Part shown: one piece after another, positions 30,938 through 38,724 of the stretch
Layout of the letters: every line of letters starts with the position of its first letter
Numbering within the stretch: position 1 is the stretch's first letter
Translations under genes and position numbers: made by a program
Source of the DNA: JANXVV01 sp038230975
GTDB lineage: Bacteria > Planctomycetota > Phycisphaerae > Tepidisphaerales > Tepidisphaeraceae
Length of the DNA stretch: 43,596 nucleotides
Direction: 5' to 3'
Assembly: GCA_038230975.1 (NCBI GenBank)
Contig: JBBRMF010000009.1
Coordinates: 1-43,596 of the forward strand
The notes under the pieces: model-generated
Databases searched by the model: none
What the model was told of the DNA's origin: nothing
Seen by the model: only the letters and a program-made list of their open reading frames with translations

Positions 30938-33900
30938 TTACGGCATCGGCTGTTTCTCTCGACTGCGATCATACCCTGCAATCCGCCGAATGTACGCGGA
31001 AAGTTGACCGATTTCGGACACCAGTTTTTCCGTGGACTCCGTACAAATAATTTGTGCTTCGGCACGGGCAGCGAGTTGGGTGACCATCGGGAAACCATAT
31101 CCGCCGCCGGAGCCTTTTAGTTGATGCACCAGTCGACGCAAAGCATCGTGTTCGGCGCGTTCCAACAGGTCGGCCATTTCACCAACGTACTGGGGAAGAT
31201 CAGCGATGTAGTCTTTAAGGATCTCACTGAGAACAGGATCATTCTCGCGAGTGCTGCGAACCACGTCGCCGGACGAAATGGGGGTCGATCGACCGGCCGT
31301 CGAAATCGCTTCAAGTTCTATATCCTTAGAACGTGTGTTGGATACTGATTGTTCCTTTGAGGAGCCGAGTCTTTGGTGGATCTTTTCAAGCAGTGCGACA
31401 AAGTCCAGAGGTTTGCTTGCATAATCATCGCAACCGCTCGCCAGACATTTCTCCCTTTCACCCCGCATGGCATGCGCGGTCAGCGCGATAATCGGTAGTG
31501 TCGAATAGCCTCGTGCTCGCAACTCGCGGGCGGCGCTGTAGCCATCCAAAACTGGCATTTGCATGTCCATGAGAACCAGTTCATACGGATGTTCCGTGTC
31601 GGCGGCGTCGACGATTGCGTCTACGGCGGCACGACCGTTCGGAACGGCATCCACGTCGAATCCAGACTTCTTCAGATACAGCGTCACGAGTTTTTGATTG
31701 TCAATTCCGTCCTCCGCCAGCAAGATACGCCCGCGGGATTGATGAATGCGCACATGTTTAGTTTGGATAGAGTTTGTCGCGCCGCGATTGTGAGCCGTGA
31801 GTCGTTCATCTATTTCATTGGTGAGACGCAGGCTCAGTACGAACGTGCTTCCCTCGCCGAAGGTACTTTTAACGGAGAGTTCACCATCGAGCACCAGTGC
31901 AAGTCGCTTGCATATCGCCAAACCGAGTCCCGTCCCCCCAAATCGGCGCGTCGTCGAACTGTCTGCCTGCCCGAAAGGTAGAAACAGCCGTGTCAATTGC
32001 TCGGTCGTCAATCCAATGCCGGTGTCTTTCACTTCAAACTGCACTCGTGAAGGCTTGGCATTTGCATCCGCGATGGCGCTGACGGTTACTTTCACCGTGC
32101 CGGTGGCGGTGAACTTGATCGCATTGCTGATGAGGTTAATGAGAATCTGCCGGATTCGTGTGGGATCACTTGCGATTTGCTCGGGGGTGTTCGGGCCGTA
32201 TTCAACCACGAACGCAATATTTTTTTCAACTGCGCGGCCGCGCATCAGCGATTCGACCTCGGAAAGGATCTTCATCGGTGAACTGGGTATGCGTTCGATT
32301 TCGAGCTTGCCGGCTTCAATTTTTGAGATGTCTAAGATGTCGTTCAGAATTTGGAGAAGATGTTCACCGTTCCGTCGAACGATTTTTACGTAGTTGCTTC
32401 GTTCGGGATCGTTTCGAAGCGTATCTGCCAGCAGATCTGTGTAGCCGAGAATCGCCGTCATCGGCGTTCGGATTTCATGACTCATATTGGCCAGGAACTC
32501 ACTTTTTGCCTTGGTCGCCAATTCGGCTGTTTCCTTGGCGGTCCGCAGGCATTCCTCGGCTCGTTTTTGTTCGGTCAGGTCGTGCCAGACCACGAGCAAT
32601 GTGTCTTTTCCGCTCAGCTTTACGGCGGTCAGGGTGACTTCGACCGGGAAAACAACGCCGTCTATTTTCCGATGCATCCATTCAAATCGATGGCTCCCGT
32701 TCTGGTAAGCCAAGGCGCTCATGCGGCGGCGTTTTTCGTCAGATCGGCAGCCGTCGGGTTGAAATTCCGGAGATATTTCCCCGCGCGGAAGCGACATCAG
32801 ATGGGCTTTATCGGTGCATCCGATCATTCTTACAGCCGTGCTGCTGCAATCCACAATCCCGGTATCATCGAAGAGCAAATGGGCATCGGATGAGAACTCA
32901 AACAGGACGCGGAATTTCTCATCGGCCGCCGCGCGCTCCGTAATATCGTGCATTCCGACGACCGCGCCAAGCTTGCGCCCACTTGCGTCGGTAAAACATC
33001 GACCGTTCACGACAAGCCTACGTTTGGGTCGACCGTGAGGGGCGACAATCATCTCGACGGCTTGAAGTACTTCGCCCCGATAGGCCCGATAGAGAGGAAC
33101 ATCCTGTTTTTGCATCGAGGTGACGCCGTCCGCAAGAAACAAATCGTACTTTTGAGCCCAGTCGTCGGCGGGAATCGGCTCGGCGGACATTCCGTGCAGC
33201 TCGCGTGCGGCCCGGTTGAAGAGGGTCAAGTTTCCTGTTGCGTTGCAGGCCACAATCCCATCGGTTACGTTGTCGAGAACCGCTTCGGTGAATCGTTTTT
33301 CCTCATGAAATTGTGCTGTACGTTCCGCGACGCGCGCCTCTAACTGCTGGCGCTGATTCTCCAATCCCGCCGTGACATTTTTCTGGTCGTCGATATCCAT
33401 GCAGGCCCCGACCCATTGCAGGATAGCTCCGGTGTCGTCTCGACGCGCCTCGGCTCTGGCCAGAAACCAGCGATAAATGCCGCTCTTGCCATTCCGGATA
33501 CGAACGTGGATTTCGTGGGGCTCACCGGTCTTGACCGAGTGGGTCCAGCGTTCTACGGTATTTGGCAAATCTTCGGGATGGATGACCTGTTGCCAGCCCC
33601 AACTCGACAACTGTTCGAAGTTCATCCCTGTGTAGGCAAACCAGGGTTCGTTGTAGTAGTCAACATCTCCTTTGGGAGTTGACGTCCAGATCAGCTCGGG
33701 GACGGAATCGGCCAAAAATCGGAATTTCGCTTCGCTTTCGCGCAGACTGATTTCAATCAGCTTGCGGCGATGAATGTCGGTTGCCAATGTCTCGTTCAGG
33801 TTCGCCAAGGCTCGGTTGGCGAACAACAGTTCTGATGTACGAGCCGCAACACGCGATTCAAGTACCGTCGTGGCACACTGCAGATCGGTTTGCATCTGCG

Positions 33901-34402
33901 TCAATTCTTTTAAGACTTGGCGCATTTTCAAATCAGTCATCACCTGTCGCGCGAGTACCTGAAGCGCTTCGATCTGGACAGCGGTCAATTGGCGTGGCAC
34001 GCGGTCGATCACGCAAATACTACCGAGAGAATGGCCGGTTTCGGTGACAAGGGGTGCCCCGGCATAAAAGCGAATGCCGACGGCGCCAGTGACAAACGGG
34101 TTGTCGAAAAAACGTTCGTCTTGAAGAGCATCCTCCACGATGAACAGGTCTTTACCCAGAATGGTGTGCGCGCAAAAAGCCGTTTCGCGACTGCTTTCGG
34201 TCTCATCGATTCCGACGGCCGACTTGAACCATTGCCTCGTTTCATCCACGAGCGAGATCAATGCGATAGGCGTTTGGCAGATAAGGGACGCAAGCTGTGT
34301 GAGGTCATCCAGAGCCGATTCGCGAGGAGTGTCAAGAACCTCAAACTGAAGCAGTTGCTGCAATCGGGTTTGTTCATCGGGCGGGATTGGCGCAGGCGAC
34401 AT
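30938..34402 (-). CDS. Hybrid sensor histidine kinase (GAF-PAS-PAS-PAS-HisKA-HATPase-REC-HPt)
   Basis: 1154 residues from ATG 34402, with GGAG 5 nt upstream. No membrane segment, so sensing is cytoplasmic. Domains: GAF at about 10-155 (DLTQLASLICQTPIALISLV); coiled coil to about 215; PAS 1 (FRFLADSVPELIWTSTPKGD); PAS 2 (FTEAVLDNVTDGIVACNATG); PAS 3 (FRVLFEFSSDAHLLFDDTG); HisKA with phospho-accepting His642 in FLANMSHEIRTPMTAILGY; HATPase with Asn760, DTGIGL and FGGTGLGLAICKRL; REC with Asp946 in LVLMDMQMPVLDGY and Lys997; HPt with His1093 in LVHQLKGSGGGYG. All phosphorelay residues are intact, so a full His-Asp-His relay is possible. The final receiver is likely the REC-GGDEF protein encoded divergently 241 nt away. 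Confidence 0.95.
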   Translation of the reverse strand: MSPAPIPPDEQTRLQQLLQFEVLDTPRESALDDLTQLASLICQTPIALISLVDETRQWFKSAVGIDETESSRETAFCAHTILGKDLFIVEDALQDERFFDNPFVTGAVGIRFYAGAPLVTETGHSLGSICVIDRVPRQLTAVQIEALQVLARQVMTDLKMRQVLKELTQMQTDLQCATTVLESRVAARTSELLFANRALANLNETLATDIHRRKLIEISLRESEAKFRFLADSVPELIWTSTPKGDVDYYNEPWFAYTGMNFEQLSSWGWQQVIHPEDLPNTVERWTHSVKTGEPHEIHVRIRNGKSGIYRWFLARAEARRDDTGAILQWVGACMDIDDQKNVTAGLENQRQQLEARVAERTAQFHEEKRFTEAVLDNVTDGIVACNATGNLTLFNRAARELHGMSAEPIPADDWAQKYDLFLADGVTSMQKQDVPLYRAYRGEVLQAVEMIVAPHGRPKRRLVVNGRCFTDASGRKLGAVVGMHDITERAAADEKFRVLFEFSSDAHLLFDDTGIVDCSSTAVRMIGCTDKAHLMSLPRGEISPEFQPDGCRSDEKRRRMSALAYQNGSHRFEWMHRKIDGVVFPVEVTLTAVKLSGKDTLLVVWHDLTEQKRAEECLRTAKETAELATKAKSEFLANMSHEIRTPMTAILGYTDLLADTLRNDPERSNYVKIVRRNGEHLLQILNDILDISKIEAGKLEIERIPSSPMKILSEVESLMRGRAVEKNIAFVVEYGPNTPEQIASDPTRIRQILINLISNAIKFTATGTVKVTVSAIADANAKPSRVQFEVKDTGIGLTTEQLTRLFLPFGQADSSTTRRFGGTGLGLAICKRLALVLDGELSVKSTFGEGSTFVLSLRLTNEIDERLTAHNRGATNSIQTKHVRIHQSRGRILLAEDGIDNQKLVTLYLKKSGFDVDAVPNGRAAVDAIVDAADTEHPYELVLMDMQMPVLDGYSAARELRARGYSTLPIIALTAHAMRGEREKCLASGCDDYASKPLDFVALLEKIHQRLGSSKEQSVSNTRSKDIELEAISTAGRSTPISSGDVVRSTRENDPVLSEILKDYIADLPQYVGEMADLLERAEHDALRRLVHQLKGSGGGYGFPMVTQLAARAEAQIICTESTEKLVSEIGQLSAYIRRIAGYDRSREKQPMP

Positions 34403-34643
34403 GCGTACTCCGAGTAAGTCCAAACAATGACGCACACGCGGGTGAGTTTGGATGTATGGATTGTATCGGTTGTTTCAGCCTTCGAAATGATTCTCGCGCA
34501 AGCCTTGGCGCCAAGACGGTTCGGTTTCATTGCAACCGACTGCATGCAGATTCTTTAAAGTTGCGGGTGGCCTTAAGAATAAGTTGCGTTGTGCCGATGT
34601 ATCCAGAAGGTGCAATGTCGGCACACGATTGCTTGGAGCATGA
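34403..34643. promoter_or_regulatory. Divergent region between kinase and diguanylate cyclase
   Basis: About 240 nt separating the two signalling genes. GGAG motifs precede both starts (34407-34411 on the minus strand and 34635-34638 on the plus strand). No convincing operator is seen. Confidence 0.45.
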
Positions 34644-35570
34644 TTGCGTAGACCTTCAAAAATACTCATCATCGACGATGATAAGTCGCTGCACGCACTG
34701 GTTCGCGCAGAACTGCTCACCGAAGGGTTTGAGATTCACTCCGCGTTTAACGGGCTCGCGGGCATGAGCCTCGCCAAACAGGTGAAGCCCGACCTCATTT
34801 TATTAGACGTATCGATGCCGGAACTCAACGGCTACGACGTCTGTGAGTTAATTCGAATTCAGGTTGAGACCGCCAATACGCCAGTGATTTTCTTAAGCGC
34901 AACCGCCGACCCCGCCGAGCGCGCCCGGGGATTGAATGCCGGTGCCGTCGACTTTATTAACAAACCATTCTTCGGCGATGAACTGCGAGCCAGGGTTCGT
35001 GTTTCATTGCGATTCAAATTCCTTCTGGATCTCGAAACGAATCGAGCCTTGCGTGACGGTCTCACAGGGGCCTGGAACCGGGCGTATTTTGAAGACCGCT
35101 TGCAGAGTGAAAGCGCCGCCGTGGCCAGGCATCATTACCCGTTGTCGTGCGTCATGCTCGACATCGACCGCTTCAAATTAATCAACGATCATTACGGTCA
35201 CCCATTCGGCGACAGGGTTATCTGCAGCGTTGTCGAGGCCTTGAATCGAACCTGCCGGGAAGAAGACATTGTCTGCCGATATGGTGGGGAGGAATTCGTC
35301 GTACTTTGCCCGCATGTGGCCGAAGACGGCGCGCACCGCCTGGCCGAGAGAATGCGAGAAGCCGTGTTAGAGCATCGTTTTGAAACTCCTTCGGGCAACG
35401 TCACCGTGACCTGTAGTCTGGGTGTGGCGGACGACCGACATGGTCTTGGCGTAGAACTGGTGAGCGCGGCAGATCGGGCGCTTTTTGTTGCGAAGCGATC
35501 CGGTCGAAATCGCACCTGCGGTGCGACGACGACCGAGTTTCCAGCCGATGTGTTCGTCCCGTCTGTTTGA
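34644..35570 (+). CDS. Response regulator diguanylate cyclase (REC-GGDEF)
   Basis: Makes cyclic di-GMP from two GTP when its receiver domain is phosphorylated. 308 residues. The start is TTG 34644 (GGAG just upstream, in-frame stop directly before). REC (4-120): acidic pair Asp11-Asp12, phospho-acceptor Asp55 in LLDVSMPELNGYD, Ser85 in FLSATAD and Lys107 in NKPF, all intact. GGDEF (about 135-295): LRDGLTGAWNRAYFEDRL, LDIDRFKLINDHYGHPFGD with the metal-binding Asp, and the active-site GGEEF at 214-218. The inhibitory site RxxD (Arg205, Asp208) lies five residues before, so product feedback inhibition is likely. Same arrangement as PleD/WspR-type regulators. Being divergent from the hybrid kinase, it is the probable output of that relay. 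Confidence 0.95.
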   Translation: MRRPSKILIIDDDKSLHALVRAELLTEGFEIHSAFNGLAGMSLAKQVKPDLILLDVSMPELNGYDVCELIRIQVETANTPVIFLSATADPAERARGLNAGAVDFINKPFFGDELRARVRVSLRFKFLLDLETNRALRDGLTGAWNRAYFEDRLQSESAAVARHHYPLSCVMLDIDRFKLINDHYGHPFGDRVICSVVEALNRTCREEDIVCRYGGEEFVVLCPHVAEDGAHRLAERMREAVLEHRFETPSGNVTVTCSLGVADDRHGLGVELVSAADRALFVAKRSGRNRTCGATTTEFPADVFVPSV

Positions 35571-35630
35571 CATATCTCATTCCCATTACTTGTATCTACG
35601 CGTTGCAGCGGCTAAACTTCTCGATTCGTC

Positions 35631-35703
<73 letters not shown>

Positions 35704-35721
35704 TTTCATTTTGTGTACAAA

Positions 35722-35741
35722 GAGCCGTCGTTCGACGGCTC
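35722..35741 (+). terminator. Hairpin after tRNA-Lys, possible terminator
   Basis: A perfect 8-bp stem GAGCCGTC/GACGGCTC around GTTC lies 19 nt after the tRNA. There is no T-tract after it, so its role in ending transcription is uncertain. Confidence 0.45.
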
Positions 35742-35854
35742 GTTGTGTAGCGGCTTGGTCCGATTGGATTTGTGCCAATCGCTTTGGGATCACGGGCCGT
35801 TGGCGATGACGCGGGTCTTCGCCACCTTCATGTCCTTTTTTTCAGAGGAAACCA

Positions 35855-36547
35855 ATGCGTTTACGCCTGATGCACTCGATGTGGCTGCTTCCCCTGGTCG
35901 GTCTGGCTTGCAACTGCGGCCAACCGCCCGCCGACAAACCGACCGCTCTTAAATTAGCCGATGTCAAACCCGCCGAAGAATTCGTTGACCTTTTTGACGG
36001 TAAATCGCTCGACGGCTGGAAGATCGGTAAGAATCCTGAGAGCTGGACCGTCGCCAACGGTGAAATGGTCGTCCACGGCGCCGGTCCCGCGCATCTTTTC
36101 TACGACGGCCCGATCCATCACCACGACTGGAAAAACTTCCACCTGCGCGCTGAAGTCATGACCTTCCCGCATGCGAACAGTGGGATCTATTTCCACACGA
36201 AATTTCAGGAAGAAGGGTGGCCGAAACAAGGCTTTGAATCGCAAGTCAACGCAACTCAAAGCGACCGCAAAAAAACCGGTGGTCTTTATGCCATTCAAGA
36301 TGTGATGGATAACCCGCCTCATCAGGACAACAAATGGTTTGTGTATGACATCCTCGTCGAAGGCAAGCATGTCACTCTGAAAATCGACGGTAAAGTCACC
36401 ACGGATTGGACCGAACCCACCCCGGCCACCCCGCCCAAGGGTATGGAAGGCCGCTTCATTCAACACGGAACCATCGCGCTGCAAGGGCATGATCCGTTGA
36501 GCGAAGTGCACTATAAAAGCGTGAAGATTATGGCGCTGCCGGATTGA
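35855..36547 (+). CDS. DUF1080 lipoprotein (3-keto-disaccharide hydrolase-like)
   Basis: 230 residues from ATG 35855 with AGAGGA upstream. A lipoprotein signal LMHSMWLLPLVGLAC puts the lipid-bearing Cys at residue 19. The DUF1080 sandwich shows EEFVDLFDGKSLDGWKIGKN, SWTVANGEMVVHGAGPAHLF, FHLRAEVMTFPHANSGIYFH, GFESQVNATQSDRKKTGGLY and GTIALQGHDPLSEVHYKSVK. It is a more canonical and shorter member than the one at 30143, with the typical final strand motif H-Y-K-S-V-K. It should sit on the outer face of a membrane and process or bind glycosides. No sugar-related neighbour is directly adjacent; it follows a tRNA gene and precedes a small lipoprotein gene by about 70 nt. Confidence 0.92.
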   Translation: MRLRLMHSMWLLPLVGLACNCGQPPADKPTALKLADVKPAEEFVDLFDGKSLDGWKIGKNPESWTVANGEMVVHGAGPAHLFYDGPIHHHDWKNFHLRAEVMTFPHANSGIYFHTKFQEEGWPKQGFESQVNATQSDRKKTGGLYAIQDVMDNPPHQDNKWFVYDILVEGKHVTLKIDGKVTTDWTEPTPATPPKGMEGRFIQHGTIALQGHDPLSEVHYKSVKIMALPD

Positions 36548-36615
36548 GGTTTATCTCCCGGTTGCGATTTGCGGAGTGGAAATGCTTAAAAAAAGTCTTT
36601 GGCAAGAGAAATTAA

Positions 36616-36915
36616 GTGTTAAGATTTCTTACAGCGATTATTTTTGTAGGCGTGCTTTCCACCATGGGCTGCGACCGATCGCAGCATCTCACAGCCGAAC
36701 AGAAGCAGGCGTTGGATGCTGCGCGACGAGCTTCCGTCACAACGAGTGAACGGATTCTGGCTCGGCCGCTCACAGATTCGGAAAGAGAATGCATCCACGT
36801 CGATTTTCAAGATAATCGACTCGTTGGAAGCATTTCAGAACCTCTTGGCGACAGGCTAAAAAAACGGCAGGCAGAACATAACAAGGAACCAAGTGAGCGT
36901 TCCAAGTCAATGTAG
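36616..36915 (+). CDS. Small lipoprotein of unknown function
   Basis: 99 residues from GTG 36616, preceded by the purine-rich AAGAGAA. The signal core FLTAIIFVGVLSTMGC has a lipobox Cys at residue 19. The mature part is charged and probably helical (LTAEQKQALDAARRASVTTS), with a second Cys in ERECIHVDFQDNRLVG and a polar basic tail. I recognise no family. The clean lipoprotein signal supports a real gene. It may be co-transcribed with the DUF1080 lipoprotein. Confidence 0.6.
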   Translation: MLRFLTAIIFVGVLSTMGCDRSQHLTAEQKQALDAARRASVTTSERILARPLTDSERECIHVDFQDNRLVGSISEPLGDRLKKRQAEHNKEPSERSKSM

Positions 36916-36920
36916 CGTTC

Positions 36921-36964
36921 GCATTAGTGGACCGACCTTGTTCAACAATGTTTCCCACTAATGC
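36921..36964. repeat. Inverted repeat GCATTAGTGG
   Basis: GCATTAGTGG (36921-36930) and CCACTAATGC (36955-36964) are exact reverse complements around a 24-nt loop. It lies just after the small lipoprotein stop and may end its transcript, although no T-tract follows. Confidence 0.7.
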
Positions 36965-37132
36965 GGACCCTTCCGAACGACATTTCAAAACTGCACGCGG
37001 AAAATAGAAAGGTCCGATTCAGTTCGTTCTTACTATGCGGGACCGCTATCATACGGACCATTCGCGTGTACACGGTCCTCTGCCACACTTCTTCCTTTGC
37101 ATCCTACCCGTTCGTCGGATTACACTATCTCC

Positions 37133-38647
37133 GTGCTCTCTAAAATCCACTCCTTCGTTCTCATCGGCATCGACGCGATCTTATGCGAGGTCGAGGTTGA
37201 TGTTTCCAAACACGGATTAGAAAAAACCACGATCGTCGGGCTCGCACAGGCGGCGGTGCGCGAATCGATCGAGCGGGTTCGTCGGGCGATGATCAACAGT
37301 GGATTTCCGTTCCCCTCCAACTCGCAGTTGATCAACCTGGCGCCGGCGGATGTGAAAAAAGAGGGGCCATCACTGGATTTGCCGATTGCGATTGGGCTGT
37401 TGCGTGCGAGCAATTCGATCAATACGGATTGCCATAAAGATTTGCTGATCGCCGGGGAATTGGCTCTGGATGGCAAGCTTCGGAAGATTAAAGGGGCACT
37501 ATCGCTGGCGATGCTCGCGAAAGAGAAGAAATTTCGCGGGGTGATTTTGCCCGCCGAAAACGCCCGTGAGGCTGCCGTGGTCGAGGGAATTGAAGTCTAC
37601 CCTGTAAGCACTCTCTCGCAGGCGGTGGCATTTCTGAATGAGCAATTGCCGATGGAGCCATATGAGTTGGACGGGCATCCATATCTGGCTTCGCAGGTGG
37701 CGGGGGACTTGGATTTTGTCGAAGTACGGGGACAGGAAGCAGTGAAGCGCGCGATCACCATCGCGTCGGCGGGAGCGCATAATTTGTTAATGGTCGGCCC
37801 GCCGGGAACGGGCAAGACGATGTTGGCGCAGCGGATTCCGGGCATTTTGCCGCCGTTGAGTCGAAGTGAATCACTCGAAACAACGCGGATTTATTCGGCG
37901 ATGGGGATGCTGCCCGATGGGATTGCGTTGCTCGATCAACGGCCAGTGCGCACGCCGCACCATAGCGCGACGGCCCAGGCGCTCGTGGGCGGTGGCACGA
38001 TCCCGCGCCCGGGGGAATGCTCGATGGCCCATCACGGGATTCTCTTTCTCGATGAGCTTCCGGAGTTCAGTCGATACGTGCTGGAAATGTTGCGCCAGCC
38101 GTTGGAAGGCGGCGAAGTGACGATCGCCCGCGTGCATGGTTCGGTAAAATTCCCCGCAAGATTCATGCTCGTGGCGGCGATGAATCCGACGTTTAGCGGC
38201 CATCAGGAAGGCCCCACGCGCGGCGGCGCGAAGATGAACGACAAATATCTCTCCAAACTGTCCGGCCCGTTGCTCGATCGCATTGACATTCACGTTGAAG
38301 TGCCTGCGGTTCCGTACAACGAATTGACCGGCCGTCAAAAAGGAACCGATAGTGCCACGATGCGCAATCAGGTGACCAAAGCGCGCGAGGCCCAACACAA
38401 GCGGTTCGGTGAAAAGACGATCAATGCGCGTTTGGATAGTCGTCAACTGCAGCAGTACGCGAACCTGACGGATTCGTGTCTGTTGCTCATGAAACAGGCG
38501 ATGGATGAAATGGGGTTGAGCGCGCGGGCATTCGATAAAGTCCGCCGGGTGGCCCGGACCATTGCCGACATCGAAGGTGTCGAGCAGATCGCTGAGCATC
38601 ATCTGGCGGAAGCAGTGCAGTATCGATTGCTGGATCGACGGTTTTGA
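37133..38647 (+). CDS. YifB/ComM-type Mg chelatase-like AAA+ ATPase
   Basis: 504 residues from GTG 37133, which begins VLSKIHSFVLIGIDAILCEV, the usual start of the family. The N-terminal Lon-protease-like ChlI domain (to about 170) has GLEKTTIVGLAQAAVRESIE and INLAPADVKKEGPSLDLPIA. The AAA+ domain follows: Walker A GPPGTGKTMLAQRIPGILPP, Walker B GILFLDELPEFSRYVLEMLR, the sensor region FMLVAAMNP and Arg finger region LLDRIDIHVEVP. The C-terminal Mg_chelatase_C helical domain ends the protein. ComM in naturally competent bacteria is a helicase driving branch migration during uptake of DNA; elsewhere the role is inferred. The length is typical. No magnesium chelatase or porphyrin genes are nearby. 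Confidence 0.94.
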   Translation: MLSKIHSFVLIGIDAILCEVEVDVSKHGLEKTTIVGLAQAAVRESIERVRRAMINSGFPFPSNSQLINLAPADVKKEGPSLDLPIAIGLLRASNSINTDCHKDLLIAGELALDGKLRKIKGALSLAMLAKEKKFRGVILPAENAREAAVVEGIEVYPVSTLSQAVAFLNEQLPMEPYELDGHPYLASQVAGDLDFVEVRGQEAVKRAITIASAGAHNLLMVGPPGTGKTMLAQRIPGILPPLSRSESLETTRIYSAMGMLPDGIALLDQRPVRTPHHSATAQALVGGGTIPRPGECSMAHHGILFLDELPEFSRYVLEMLRQPLEGGEVTIARVHGSVKFPARFMLVAAMNPTFSGHQEGPTRGGAKMNDKYLSKLSGPLLDRIDIHVEVPAVPYNELTGRQKGTDSATMRNQVTKAREAQHKRFGEKTINARLDSRQLQQYANLTDSCLLLMKQAMDEMGLSARAFDKVRRVARTIADIEGVEQIAEHHLAEAVQYRLLDRRF

Positions 38648-38667
38648 AATGCGCTAAATATGCCAAC

Positions 38668-38696
38668 CGTGGCACGAGCTTCCAGCCCGTGCCACG
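38668..38696. repeat. CGTGGCACG hairpin between convergent genes
   Basis: CGTGGCACG (38668-38676) and CGTGCCACG (38688-38696) are exact reverse complements around an 11-nt loop. A TTTTT run follows at 38702-38706. It lies between the convergent YifB and dehydrogenase-cytochrome genes and shares its core with the outer arms of the palindrome at 20521-20610. Confidence 0.8.
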
Positions 38697-38724
38697 CGAA
38701 TGTTTTTAAGATCGCAATTCAAAC

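Noticed and set aside
37133..38647. The AAA+ gene as the Vps4-like partner of the ESCRT-III-like proteins
   Set aside because: Its N-terminal Lon-like domain, Mg chelatase core and C-terminal domain make it a YifB/ComM protein. There is no MIT domain and it lies 35 kb away.
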